DNA of 64,000 nt, taken from contig NW_020825294.1 of the NCBI RefSeq assembly GCF_003286085.1, positions 8,432,001-8,496,000 on the forward strand, in the 5' to 3' direction. Position 1 is the first letter of the stretch. Every line of letters starts with the position of its first letter. This DNA is from Drosophila persimilis. Taxonomy: Eukaryota; Arthropoda; Insecta; Diptera; Drosophilidae. Both the position numbers and the translations under genes were made by a program. Shown piece after piece: positions 26,591 through 39,790 of the stretch. A model generated the notes under the pieces. The model was given only the letters and a program-made list of their open reading frames with translations, was not told the origin of the DNA and searched no databases.

Positions 26591-27742
26591 GAATGTCAAG
26601 TTCACAGTTGCGTGTGTGGCTGGGACTGATGTAATGCCAGTTGATTGCGGAAGGGGGTGGCGTGGGGCAACACTCGTGTATGTATTTAGGTGCCGCAGTG
26701 ACTGACTAATCAGAGAGAGAGACGCAGCCTTGTCGTCGCTCGTTGAGCTACATGTCAGCCGCCATACCTCCACTCAATCGTCGTCGTCGTCGTCATCGTC
26801 ATCGTTGGCGGCGCATGTAAAACGATATTTCAACTGTCACTTCATGCTTCAACAATTTCAAATCAAATCAAGGCGAAAGGATTTTTCCCGCACAGTCCTG
26901 CCTCACTGCTGGCAATGATTTATGTTAAAAGGTTTACACACAGAGGGGGTGGGCGGGGAGGGGTTAGGGGGGGAGCTACACCTTTTAGCAAAGCAATGAA
27001 ATCGAATGCGTATCAACTATGATGGAAAAAAGGGGGGGAAAATCATTGGGAACAAATGCCCGGAAGGTGGAACACGACTATCGGGTAGTGAGAAAAAAAA
27101 TCTATACTCTTTTCTGGGGGCTTGGGGCTTATCAGAGAGGGCTATCACTTGGATTTCCTTGGAGACCAGCAAGAATGATGGACCCTGACCCTGTCTTGGT
27201 GCCTAGTGCCATCAAAAGTCATTGAAAATTCTCGAAATACTCCTATTAAAAACGTAACTTAATCTGAGGGCTTCCCGTTTACTGATTTATGGCATTGGTT
27301 TATTAGTTTCCACCGATTTCTGGGAGTGTATCTGGCTCCAAGCTGCTGCTGGCTCTCTCCTTGGCGTGTGAGTTTTTCCGCCATAAATTCACAAAAGTGA
27401 ATCTACATTGCAAATGCAGGCGAGAGTGTGCGAGTGTGTGTGTGGGGGGGTGTATCTGTGTGTGAGGAGAGAAACAAAGCATAAATGTAGCTCAACGTAC
27501 ACACAAAAGGAGAAAAATGATAGAGAAAGGGGGATAGAAAGAAGTGGGGGACTACAGCGAACAGAAGCTAACGAAGCGTAAAGTTTGCCAAACGGCTGGC
27601 TGCCCTGCCCCGCCCTGGCCCATCCCTCCCCTTGCCATCAGTGTTTGCCTTGTGGCATTTTTTATTAAATATTCCTAATAAATTATGCAAAATTCTTGTA
27701 TTGCAAAGAGTGACCGAGATGGGAAATGAACAGAGAAAACCA
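26591..27742. other. Non-coding DNA with simple repeats
   Basis: No gene is seen. A (TCG)n-like stretch, TCGTCGTCGTCGTCGTCATC, lies at 26780-26799, and G-rich runs occur near 26945-26970 and 27030. Confidence 0.5.
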
Positions 27743-27790
27743 CATCCAGAGACCCATCCAGAGCCCCATCCAGAGCCCCATCCAGAGCCC
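27743..27790 (+). repeat. 12-bp minisatellite, 4 units of CATCCAGAGCCC
   Basis: Four consecutive 12-base units, the first with one mismatch (CATCCAGAGACC). It is a simple tandem duplication without coding context. Confidence 0.9.
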
Positions 27791-29900
27791 CAGGAAGGGG
27801 AGCAGAAAAATGTGAATTTTGGTCAAATCAAAAAAGAGGGCGGCCATCTGTGCGTATGGGCGTGCCATAACTATCAATAACTTTTGGCTGGAAAGCCATC
27901 TCAGCCACCAGCACCCCAGCCACCAGCCCCGCAGCCGCCAGCCCCTCCGTCCACAGAGCCCTGGGCAACGTGTGTGGAACAATGGGGCAAAATGGGATTA
28001 AGAATGAGATTTTCTGGCTGGCAACGGGCTGCATTATAATAAAATAAAAGTAAAGGATATCCATGTCTGTATCCCTTCGGATCCCAGCCTGCTTCCGTAT
28101 CGCTTTTTGAGCCAGCTCGTGTCCTGTGATAATAAAATAAAATTGAAATATTGTTTGCAATTGAGTGAACGCCACGCAACGAGTCCTGTGTGGATCGTCT
28201 CTTTTCCTGTGAGGGGATTGTCGACCCATCATCACATTTATGCTCCAAAGTGCCCTGTCAGGCATGTGCTCGAATGCATATTCCAGGCCATACCCGTACT
28301 TAGCAGCGAATGGAAATGCAACAGACAGAAGATTTAAAATTAAGAGTTTATTTTTGGAGATGAAGCTGCTAAGGCTGGAGATTGGTGGCTTATTGGCTTT
28401 GATTTTAATACTATCACTCGCTGATCCAGCAAACCATTTGACACTGTATTGCGAACTATTTATGTTGCTCCGAACGAAGTCCTTTGGAGGTATGCATTGA
28501 ACATGGAACACGTTTGAATATGGATCCAAGCCGAAGAGCAAACTGTTCTATGTTTCTGGTGGTGTCTTATTTAGTAGTAGCCTTTGACTCATGCTAAAAT
28601 TTAAGAGCAGGTCAATGCTTTGTCCATGGCTCAAATCAGCACTTTCGGATGAGCGGAATACTCAAAACTTGGCTCTTCCTCGACTACGACTCGACGAAGG
28701 GAAGGAATGTAAATTCTCGATGCACTTGTTGGGGTTATCTGTATTTTCTCTGAAAGAGTTTCAATCACGTTCTTTATCGCGTTTGCGACATGCTCACACG
28801 CACATTTTCGTTGCCTTAATGGATGCGATCGCCTGTTCTTTCTGCTCTACTATTTGGCATGTTTGTTGCACTATTTGTTCGACGGTGCAACTGGACCGCC
28901 TTGTGTCTAAATGATTTAAATTGGAACGCAAAGTTTTCACGGCCAAAAACCATTAAATCAAGATCAATGCACAATTAATTATGTTCACAAATTTTTATTG
29001 GTATATTTAGATATTTTTCATACAAAAATATTACAATCCCGATTAGAAAAATGGTGGGTGGTAGTAATAATACTTCTCATACCCAATAAATATACAAAAA
29101 AGATTTCATACAAATCGATAGAGCCGTTTGGGAGGAACCAAAACCCGAGATTTGTATATATTACCCGTAAAATATTCTGTCCCAGCTAATTTAAGGAATA
29201 ACAGCGTTTGCTTATCGAACAAAAAAGCAACATCAATGTCTTGAAGCGAAAAAGCTGTACATTTTTGTGCTGCCACGGCGGGGAGGCGTGGGAGTAGGGG
29301 GGCAAGAAGGGTTCCCCAGTCGAATCAGCCGCAATCAATTTACAATCGCATCATCATCAGAAATCGTCGCATTCCCTGGATTTATCTCTCTCTCTCTTTC
29401 GGATTTTCCCCGCAATTCTCTGAGCTTTCCATCGGCAGGGAACCTGCCACTTGATGTGGCAAAACGGTGAGACAGAGAGCTGAGCTTATGAATTAATAAG
29501 CCCACTCAGCAGAGGATACAAGCAAATAGAACGAACGAAAATCACTCATACGCCGCGTACAACTCTCAGATGTTTTTTCTTCTCCCCCGAGCTTGTGGCA
29601 AAGTGACTTGTTCGGGACTCCCGGGGAAGCGGCACCGACATCATCTCTGGCTCCAACAGCAATAACAATGAATACAACAAATGTCTTATTTATTTTGGAT
29701 TTCCTCGCTTTTTGTGCTGCTCTGCCTCTGCCTCTGCCAGCAGCAGCAAAAATGAGAAGAAATTAAGTTGCCGCCTGCAGCTTTATAACACCAGCACCAG
29801 CACCAGCACAGCTTGGCACACGCCCCTCGGCCCCCACACACACACATGCCCGCATAAGAAAAACGAAAAACCAGCATTGGAATAACAACAGCAACACGCA

Positions 29901-29945
29901 GGGAGCCCAGGGAACCCAGGGAGCCCAGGGAGCCCATGGAACCCA
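29901..29945 (+). repeat. 9-bp minisatellite, 5 units of GGGAGCCCA
   Basis: Five contiguous 9-base units read GGGAGCCCA, GGGAACCCA, GGGAGCCCA, GGGAGCCCA and TGGAACCCA. Confidence 0.9.
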
Positions 29946-32070
29946 TAGAATGTTTATCTGATTTAAACGTTGGCAACAGTCGGCGAAATTTCCCATGCCC
30001 CAACCTGGGGCAACCTTTTGCGTGTCTTTGACTGCTGCTCCCCCTGCCCCTTGCCATGCCTCTCTCTCTCTATCGCTGGGAAAAACTTATGGTGCCTGGC
30101 TCCCCTTGGCCGAGCTTAATTTTCACTTCTGGCAGAAACTTTAATATTAATCATACGACCCGTATGGCCAGCACAAATCATGCCAGGGTCGGGGTCCGGG
30201 AGAGCGAAGGACTGGCTTACACCTAGAATAATTTTCAATCCTTATGAACGAGGGAGTTCCTCATAAGAGTGCCCTTCAAAGGTCAGGAATTCCAGAATTC
30301 TCTTAGTGTAAAATATCCCCCTACAATCCTTAATCCTTTGTCTTGCCTGGATCTATAGACTCCACCCGAAAGTGGGACTGTTTTCTGCGGTCGGAGTCGC
30401 CAAACGTCAAAAGTTCTTAGGGAAATTCGTTTTAGTTTTTAGTTTTTCCGAAAACTTTCTTCCTCAAGTGGCTCATTGTGGCTGACCCCCACCGGGGGGG
30501 AAGGGCAGGGAGCTGGGGGCTGGGGGCTGGGGGCTGGGAGATAGCTACCGCGACACTTGCTTACTTTTGACAAGGACACGCAGCACGCACACAAATAACC
30601 AGGACCAGGACCAGGACTAGGACAATATTCGCGAGCATGCTCTTTGCGGTCTTTGCCCAGAAAAGACAAACACTAACGGCCCCCCCAAGGCGGGGGCCCG
30701 GGCCCGGGCCCAAGACATGCAAAACTTTTCGGATGTGGCAAAGAAAACGCAAATGATTAAGTGCGTAGCGGGCTATAATTCAACGGGACAACATTGGGAA
30801 ACCCCAAAGGAGGTGACGGGCGGGGGCGGGATAGTGGAAGCCTTGATGCAACTGCCAGCGACATGGCCAATGGAGGAGCTGCCAGTGCATGAATGCCAGG
30901 GATAACTTTTGATTTTGATTGAGGCGAATTGAATTTGATTTGGCTGAGCAGAGCTCAGTGCTCAAGGCAGGCGGGGGCGGGGATGGTATCACTTGTCAAA
31001 TCTGGTCTCGACTTTGGGGATCGTAAATTAGGGATGTCCCTGCCTCTGCCCCTTCTAGTTCTACGCTCCTGGCTCCCAGGGCTCTAGTCAGCTGTCGGCT
31101 GCCTCTCCAGCTCCATCTCCTTGTGGATTTCCCCCAGCATGCTGCTTAGCATTTCAACACAAAAACAGACAAAGTTGTGCCAGTTGTTGCTGCAGTTGTT
31201 GCTCTGGCACAACAGCAATTAATATGTATCTCTTACTTTGCACGCTCTATCACTCCGTTCCCCCACGCCCCTCCAAGCCCCCCACCAAGCCCCATCTTTG
31301 CTGTTGGTTTGTGCGGCTACCCGAGGACAACTCGTAGAACTTCTCTCTGGAGTGCGAGTATGGAAAGTTTCTTGCATTTTTGTTGGCATTTGTTCATTTT
31401 CCTTGTCGTTTTGTTGTTTTTGCTTTTGCGCTCTGCTGTGGCCAGAAACTTTGCACGTAGCCCATTTTATTTAGTGGCATAGCATTTGGCACAGTTACAC
31501 ATTATGGCACGCCCACCAAAGTACCCCCCTGCCCCCGCCCGCCACCGGCAGATGCACATTTTTGGTAGCATTTCTCGCAAGTGATTTATGACAGGCTGGG
31601 CCTCCCTCCCTGCCGCATGCATTCTTAAATGGCCCAGAAGGCGGGTGGGAAAGGGGGGAGAGGGGCGAAAATGGCACGCGCTCGAGCTAAAAATTTAATT
31701 AAAATGCACATTTGTTTGTCCTTGACAGCGTTTTATATTTTTTACTTAATTGGGAGGCAGGCAGGAGCCAAAGGCACGGAAGGGAAGCAGAGTGGAGCAA
31801 GGCACAGATACGAGAATGATGAGCACACGCCAGGATGTCCCATATCCCCCTAAAAGCACACAGACACTCGGTTAGATAGCAGGAGATGTATTTAGGGGAG
31901 ACCGCATTCAGGGAGCAGACAGGGAGAGAGACGTGCCTCCACCATTGACACAGAAACTAAGGCGAGCAGCACACGCACGACTCACCTGAATTAGTCGACT
32001 CAAAAATGTATGTACTAACCGGTGCTGGGGCTTTGCCATCTTGATGCCGTTTTCCAACTACTGGGAAAAC

Positions 32071-32106
32071 CAGCCCCAGCCCCAGCCCCAGCCCCAGCCC
32101 CAGCCC
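32071..32106 (+). repeat. (CAGCCC)6 hexamer repeat
   Basis: Six perfect CAGCCC units. A similar imperfect array, CCCCAG/CCCAGT, occurs at about 39249-39282 inside the promoter-like region, so this hexamer recurs in the locus. Confidence 0.95.
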
Positions 32107-32490
32107 GAAGTTAACTTGATTATGCAGGCCAGGACGGGCCCTTTCGCCGATCAACTTGCGTGCGATTCACTCGTAACAGAATCGGCGAGGTGGGAGAATG
32201 ATTAAATGGTGGCATAACCACTCGGCATAACCCTCAGCAGACACGGATCAAGTGCGTAACCTTGCTTTCCACTCGACATAACATACTCGTCTTATGGAAG
32301 GTGGAAACGGCTTGAAAGCCTAGGGACCAGACTACGTTTTGGCACTGGCTATTTGCGGAGAGGTGGGAGGGAATTTACCTAAGAGTTGGCCTAGAATTCG
32401 GGCATTAAAGAGTTTTGGGTCGTCGTCGCCGCCTGGAATTGTATTTTCACAGATATAAATAGATCTCAGAGATACAAATCGCCGACCCTT

Positions 32491-32648
32491 TAATTCTGGG
32501 AAAATCGCTGTTCTTCGAGGGTATTTATTTTCCTTCTTGTAATTTTAGTAAATACTTTTGGTACTACAGCAGTGACATTGGAGACATAATATTTTCTGCA
32601 CTTCAATTCTGGAGAAATCGCTGTACATCGAGGGTATTCTTTCTGTTG
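32491..32648 (+). repeat. Pair of imperfect direct repeats, 112 bp apart
   Basis: A segment of about 45 bases at 32491-32539 recurs at 32603-32648. Both copies contain AATTCTGG, AAATCGCTGT and TCGAGGGTAT in the same order. The sequence between them is only weakly alike. This could be a partial tandem duplication or two ends of one small element. Confidence 0.65.
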
Positions 32649-34193
32649 CTTAAGCAAGTGAGATGGGGGTCGAGGCCCTTAGTAATTTAAGAATAATATT
32701 TGCTATATAAACGTGCAAAAACGGCGGCTTTTAATGATTGCTTGCCTGTACACCGTATCCCAAAAAGTGCCACAACAAAAGAATTTGTGAATTCTGTGGT
32801 TCAAAGTGACCGCCACGATAATGAGTTATCGATCCCTAGCAACGCTGGGCAAGTGCCCTGCTGCTCAGAAGAGTATATCGATGTTCTTCTATCGGCCTCA
32901 GTCTCTCTGGAGAAGTATCTTTAAACACAACAGTCCATATAAGTACAATATATGGATTCTTTGGACACTCTACAGAAGATTTTCCAGTTTAATCCGCTTT
33001 GGTGGGGCGCCTTGGTTGCAGAAATAATACTAGAGCTGTCCTGGTCGACATTAAAGGTCTATTTCGGGCCATTCATTGTTTTTTAGGGTTGCATTTGTAA
33101 ACTATCTGCTAACTATCGCATAGAAACGTGCGGTTTAGGAACAACCCAGATGGATGGTGGAATAATTGGGAAATTTGCGGAACAGCACAACCTTAAGGAC
33201 CACCTCCTAAATAGATGGTGGATGGTCGTCAGTGTGTATAGCCTATAAGAAATAGTCTCCACTCTATATACATAAAAGCACTATACTAAATCTGTCTTTA
33301 TTGTGCCCTATAATAGCCCTATAATGAGATGAGTGCAAACTTATAAGGCATGTTTAAGGGAAGGGGAATTATCAAAATGATCTAATAAATTCTTCCTCCC
33401 GGACTCCTTTTGAAAAGAAGAACAGCATCCTTGCCTTTAAATATTAAATAGGTAACAGGATCCTGGCTAATCAGCTCTGGAGTGGCCATTCGCCATCCCC
33501 TACCATATTGTGCTCTGCATAAGCACATCAATTCATTTTGAATAACTAACATGGATCCGACGTCTGGCAGGAAACTCTTTTCGGTGTAATATTTTTGGGG
33601 GAAATTGGGAGCTGTATAAATGGTTTCGTCTTTCGGTACGTGCCACAGGAGCTGCCAACTGGCTGCAATTTTTCACTGCTGCCTGACCCTGGCGCGCACA
33701 TTTCTCTTGATTCCGACATCCTTGCGCCCTTGTTTTATGAGGTCGTAGCCTCCACGCCAGAGATGCACGCAATTATGGAGGAGCACCCCGGAGCACCCCG
33801 AAAGCACCCCCACATCGGGCAAACTAATATCCGTAGCCCCCGTCCCGGACAAAACGCATTAAGGCGGAAGTGCATTTGGGGTTTAGGTGGAGAGGGGCAT
33901 GGCATGCACGTATTCAAATTTACCTAAATAACTACTCAGAAAGAGACGGCACAGGACACACAGAAGACAGATAGGGGGGGGCTCTCCTGTTGTCCTTTTC
34001 ATGATGGGCATACAAATGCTGGGCCAAAAGGATTTTGCTTACAAGCGAGCGAGCAGAGCAAAAAGTGCGGAAGAATCGCATTGTCCCTTCGAGGGGGGGC
34101 CAAAGACAAACGTACAAGGATATGATGTCCCTGCCCTGACATAAGGATTTGTTTAGCTTTTCTCCAGATGATAACGAGGACGAGAACGACGAC

Positions 34194-34215
34194 GATGATG
34201 ATGATGATGATGATG
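34194..34215 (+). repeat. (GAT)7 trinucleotide repeat
   Basis: A perfect GAT run preceded by imperfect GAC/GAG units from about 34175. The plus frame reads acidic, but no gene context surrounds it. Confidence 0.9.
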
Positions 34216-37200
34216 CACCAGCCCTGCTCTACGGCGTGTCTCAACTTATGTGCAGTCACGGTCTGTCTACTTTGTTGAACACATCTCTCCGGCACCCCCT
34301 CCCGCTCCCGCTCCCCCTCCCTCTCCGTCTCTGTCTTGTCTTGTCTCGTCTCGACGACAGGACTTGGGACATGCATAAGTGGCTGCCTCTTGCCTCGTGT
34401 CGCACAAAACTTGTTATTTGTATTTACTTTTGATTGTTGCAGTGTTGCACTCTGTATTCGTTTCATTCTGTGCCTCCTTCTGTGACTCCTTTCTGCCTCT
34501 TTCTGCCCCCTTCTGTGCCTCCTTTCTGCAGCCAAGTGTCAACACAAAAATTGTGCTTAAACTTTATTCTCATGCGCCTCTTCGAACAATTAAATGCCTG
34601 CCCTCTCCCCCTCCCTCCCTCCCTCTCCTTCTCTTTCTTGCCAACTATTTCTGGGGTCCTGCATTTTTTATTGGCCAACTGTCAAGTTTGCTCGCCCTTT
34701 AAAATTTCCATCTCCAACAGGGCTGTCGCTCCTGTTTTTCTCGTTATTTCTTTCACGTTGACGTCACTCGTTCCAAAATGTAACTGTCAAACTTGAAAGC
34801 TGGAAATTCGGAAATTCGGAGAACCTTTGGATCGAAACGAGTCTGTCACTGAATGAATGATGTTTTAATGGAGACTTTTGGGGCAGCCTTCAATGGAGGG
34901 CTTGCAGATGATATTTATCTGATTAATATAGGTTTCCAGTTGGGAAAAATATGTACTCGAAGGACATATTTGGTACAGAATGAAAATCCATGAGAACGAA
35001 TATTTCTGGGTGGAAAATTAGAAATTTTCTGCCTTAAAAAAGAGCCATTTTGTGGCTCGTTTGCCTGTCGATGAGAAGACCCTCCAACACATGACGTCAT
35101 GGACAGGTCAGGACTGGGGTTGTTGGCATTTACCAACGTTTAAAGGGGGCGCGGGGGGCGGTGGGCGACCGCTGTTGGCACTCGATGCGGAGCCTGGCCC
35201 CACAAATAGCATTTTGTGTCTATTTTAGTGTAATTTTCCACTTAAACGGTTCCCTCGCTCTGGGGATGCTGGAAACCCCAGCAAGAAGTCATCTGCCGCT
35301 GCCGTTGCCGCTGCTGCTGCTGGCAGCCGCCAAAAAAATGCCAACTTGAAATGAAAATTATTGGTTTACGTCCCTCTCTCCCTGCCTCCCGCACTGTTCC
35401 AATGAAAATGCGGGGCAGAAAGAGGGCGGAGGGAGGGAGCATATAAATGGAAGGCCCCCAAATTGAGTTTGAGCGGTTTTTGCGTCTGTGTGGGTCCCAA
35501 CACGCCCCGTAGTTTTCCTCCTCCCCCCCTTGGCCGCCATCGATTTCAATTGTGCTAAGGCTCCCCGGCCCCTACTGCCACTCCTTGTGGCCTGCTGCCC
35601 TGCCACCCTTTCGGCCAACTTCAAAGTGAGCAGCGCTCAATGAAATTGACACCCGCAGCGCCACAACTCCAGTGGAAGGAAACTATGGATGGATGCCTGG
35701 GTGGGTGGCTGTGTGGGAGGGTGGAAAATAAATGTGTAACGAAATGGAAGAGCCCTCCCGCCGGAGCCCAGTATCTGCCTTGGCAATAAAACCGTTTTAA
35801 TGAGATTCAAGCTTTAAAATTCGCGCCTTATTTACGTGAGTGTTGTGCCGGATCGACCTTGTGCTACCTGGCAGGCCCCCGCCAGAGGAGCCCGGCTCTA
35901 GACGGCGGCTCTCGACTCTTCACGGATCGAGTATGCCCCACAATGCGATGCATGAGCCGTCCGGAAGCGTTAACTTAATTACACAACTCCCTGGGAATTT
36001 TAATTAAAAGCATGCAGAGGATTTAATTGATTTTCGTTTATAACGAGGCATACACCAGGGCAAAGGGCACCGGTACGGGCACCGGCACCAGCACGGGCTC
36101 TAAAGTAACTGCCGGCCCTGACCACAGACACGGACACGGATACGGGCCAGCTAAGGAGCCCACTTAGACAGAGCCTGGCAAATATTTTAACAACTTTGTT
36201 TCGGCGCAGGCACTGGCCTCCGAAAAAACAGAGCCTTCGAGATGGAAGTGTACACAGTTAATAATAGAAACCATTTACTATGCAAATATTTGATCGGCGT
36301 GGGGGGCGGAGTCGGGGGGCAGCGGGTCAGGAGTCCAGCTCGAGCAATTTTTCACGCTTAGCATATGAGAAGTTTGAGTTTTGGCAGCTGGACGTGAGCG
36401 ACAGGAGATGAAAGATGAGCGCAGTCGGGATTCGACGCGGGGGGGTAGGGTGCAGGGGCAGGGGGGCAGTCGGAGTGCAGGCAAATGTGTTTGCCATGAG
36501 TTAAGTATGACTTACAGCACTCGGGCCCTGTATGCATTGCATATGCATTGTATAGCCCACCCCCCGAAAGTTTGCTTTGACTTTGAGTGCGGGGAGCGGG
36601 GGTGGAGGCAGCCATGAAAAATTAAAAAGGGATTGCCAGGCGGCAGCAGCAGCAGCAGCTGAAAAGCGTATTCAATGGCAGCTCGAACAACTTTTTCCAC
36701 TCGCTCGCCTGTCAGCATTTTCTTCTCAACTTTTCAGCTTTTTCCAGCATCATGAAAGATGATATATGTCGGGCAAGTGCTTGAGTTCGAGTGGAATGCG
36801 GCTGCGGTGGCGGCTTCGAGGGTGCCTGCGGCCGGGGATGTGGGCTAGTCAGACACATCCGATAAGTGCGCCGCTGGGGCCGAGACCGGGCCAACCATGT
36901 GGCTTGCATTTAATTATGGGGACGGTGGGGAGGGCGGGGAAAGGGCTAATTGAGAAGCACAGTTTCTGCGGATAGCAGCTTCTTCTTTGAATGGATTATA
37001 GCGTCAAGGCATCTCATTAAACAAATTCGTGGATTTGGGCAGTAAAACGTTCTTTATTGGCCCCTCGGGAAAGCGGAGAAAGAAGCCATGTTTGGGCACT
37101 CTCAATACGAGCGATACGATGTCATAGGTCAAGCTTCTGCACAGGACGTTGGGCCAGGACTTACCTTGTGCAATCACGAAAATGCGTTGTAAAATGTTGT

Positions 37201-38247
37201 TGGCCACTCGTAAAAGTGTTGCCAATTCTGATGTTGTTGCTGTTGTTGCTTTGGCGAACTTTTGGCTTAGTTGTTGCTGGCGATTTGTTGTTTGTTACTT
37301 TTGTATTAGCCATAGAACATTGTGGGCTCTGTTGCTTTTGTTGATGGCCCAAAGAGTGGACCTGCTGCTGTTGTTGATGATGTTGCTGCCGTTGCCGTTG
37401 CTGCTGCCACTGCCACTGTCGTGCTTCATTGTTTGTGTTTTCCGAGAGAGATAGATGGATAGATAGAGAGGGAGGGAGATAGAGGGAGAGCGGGAGGGAG
37501 TTTTAAAGCCCGGTGCTTATTGTTTTAGCCACTTCTCATGGAATATATTTGGAAACTATTCTATTTGGTTGTCCTCCGGCCTTTTAGGCAATTGTAAGCA
37601 CTATCTGCTGCTGCTGCTGCCGTTGTTGGTTTTTTCTGTTTGCTGATGAATTGTTCATGGCCATTCGACTGACGATTGGGGAGAACAATAAACATTTAAT
37701 TTTTAAAATATTTTTCTGTGCTTTGTTGTTGTTTGATTTCTACCCCCACCACGCCCACCCCTGGTCGTGGCAGCCCATATGCCAAAAGATTTATGACCAT
37801 ACCAAATGGCAATCGGCTGACTTGCCCCGGAGTCCCCATCCTCCCCCCCTGCGCCATGAATTATGCAATGAAATGTATTTCATTTTTCCCCCGAAACGAG
37901 TGTTGAACATTTCTTCTTTATTTTTTTTAGGATATGAGTTCTGTTGAGTTGGTCGACAGACGTTCCGTTATTGTTATAAATGAGAGAGAAAACGATGCTT
38001 TAATTTATGGAATTTTCCAGCCATTTTTGACATTAAAGCGGCCCAGCCAGGACCCGTCGACACCTCGCTACCGAGTCCTGAAGGATTCTGTCTTTGTCAT
38101 CGGCTCACCCTACCCCTTCCCTCCCCTGTCTTGGGCCATTGTCCTGGGGGCTTCCACTTATTAGTCTGCGTTTTGCAAATATTTGCATACGAGGCACGTT
38201 TCAGTCATTTTTCTTCTGCTCGGCTCATTCCTTTTATTTTGTTCATG

Positions 38248-38267
38248 TTATTATTATTATTATTATT
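38248..38267 (+). repeat. (TTA)n trinucleotide repeat
   Basis: About 6.5 perfect units of TTA in otherwise unremarkable non-coding sequence. Confidence 0.9.
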
Positions 38268-39399
38268 ACTCTTGCTCTTTGCTGTTACCCCAACGCCAGT
38301 CACCCTCCGCCTCTTGGCTTTTCCCATTTTCCTGCCTCCGCTCCGACCTTCGGAGATTTCTTTGCACCACATTAAGTATTGTAACTCGTGGAAAATGGAT
38401 AAAAATATGCAGAAAGAAAAGTATTTAAATCATTTACATCATTTTGTAATGTCCTCTGGGGCCCGCCTGCTGAAATTTCGCAGGAAATGCTAATGGAAGA
38501 GTAAAATTCACTTGAAGACGGTCCAACGTTGGAATAACGAGAAAAATTGTTTTTATAGAATTTTTGAGTATTTTTTTTAATGGCTGCCTTCTAGGGATAT
38601 TGTTTATCCGTTCCTCAGCTCAAAGAATCAGAGTTACAGAAGTGTATTTATATGATAAGGAAAGATCCTTAGCTAGGAGACTGATCATAGGGGTTACAAA
38701 GCTTAGATTGGATTACAAAGAATTTAAATATAAGTTTTTTTTAGGAATAAATGTGCAAGAGTAGGTTGCCTCTTATTAGTTCTTAATCTTCGCTGCTTTT
38801 AGAGGCGAAAAGAAAGTGCAAAGCGAAAGCTGCCATCTCGAGAACATAATCCCTAAGATGACCGCCCAATAATCCGCTTAATCCGAGCAGAACACGTGGC
38901 CTTATATCAGGCAAATGATTTAAAGCTTCCCACCGTATAAGGAACCCACGCCAGGGAGGGTCTTGGCAGGCTTCCCCCCACTCTGTTGCCCTCCTGCTCC
39001 CCGCTGGCCGCCCTGGGAGTCTCCTGATTGCTGCTGTTTTCCGAGACCTTCCATGTACCACATCAATTTGTAATTTGTAAATGAAATTGCCTTTGCTGGC
39101 TTCAGCTTTGGCTTCGGCTTCCCTTTATTTTGTTTTATTCCTTTTTTTTGGGCCTTTCGCCCACCAGAAAAATGCAAATTTGTCAAATTGATTTAAAGCC
39201 TCGGATGTTGGCCAATTTAAATGCCAAAAAATTAATTACACATGCAGGCCCCAGCCCCAGCCCCAGTCCCAGCCCCAGTCCCGGCCGGAAAGTGTTTTCT
39301 TCATTTGTTTGCTTCACTTGACACTTTTTTGGGGGTTTTGAACTTTTGAACTGCACGCTGGTTGCATTACTTGAGGGCACGGCACTAGCACGAGGATCC

Positions 39400-39790
39400 A
39401 CACAGTATCCACACTCGGCAGAAATCACACATTCAGTTGGCAGCTCCTGTTTCAAGCAACTGCCACTCCGGCCGCAACGAGCACTGCCGCAAGACGCAAA
39501 CGAACATCGCCCATCGCCACGCTCCCGAATCGACTGACTGGCCGCTGCCAGCGCTGGTCCTCCCGAGGCCCGAGCCGCGCCGAGTGCCTTGGCTCTTATC
39601 AGAGCCGAGCGGTGGCCGCCTCGTTGTTGAAAATCGCCTCGTGCAACGCAGTCGCAAAACGAGAGAGAGCGCAGCCGGCTTTCGCAGCACTCGTGTGTGG
39701 TGGGTTTCTCTCTCGGGTGTTCGCGTGCTCGTTGGTGAAATCTCAGTCTCTCGAGGAGGACGGGACGGCTCTTATCAGTTGTGACCGTTA
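39400..39790 (-). promoter_or_regulatory. Candidate promoter and 5' leader region, probably of kek5
   Basis: This stretch is markedly CpG-rich compared with its surroundings. It holds GAGA-type elements (GAGAGAGAG at 39661-39669, TCTCTCTC at about 39706-39713) and two GATAAG sites inside CTCTTATCAG (about 39594 and 39769). On the minus strand an initiator-like CAGTCAGTCG (39540-39531) is followed toward lower coordinates by adenine-rich leader-like sequence containing AAGTGAAGC. That favours minus-strand transcription toward kek5, whose first coding exon needs an upstream 5' exon. A plus-strand start is not excluded. I could not place a certain first donor site. Confidence 0.35.

Larger units (their letters stand above)
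27791..39300. other. Non-coding DNA, probably first intron of kek5
   Basis: No supportable gene on either strand. The longest frame, 27828-28541 on the minus strand (237 codons), has no signal, domain or plausible splice partner and crosses the minisatellite flank. Simple repeats are dense. They include 9-bp, 6-bp and trinucleotide arrays listed separately, and G- or C-rich runs at about 30500-30540 and 30693-30712. Large-intron status assumes the promoter lies near 39.5 kb. Confidence 0.4.

Noticed and set aside
27828-28541. 237-codon minus-strand open frame
   Set aside because: It has no recognisable domain, no start context or splice partner, and mixed codon usage unlike the two real genes.
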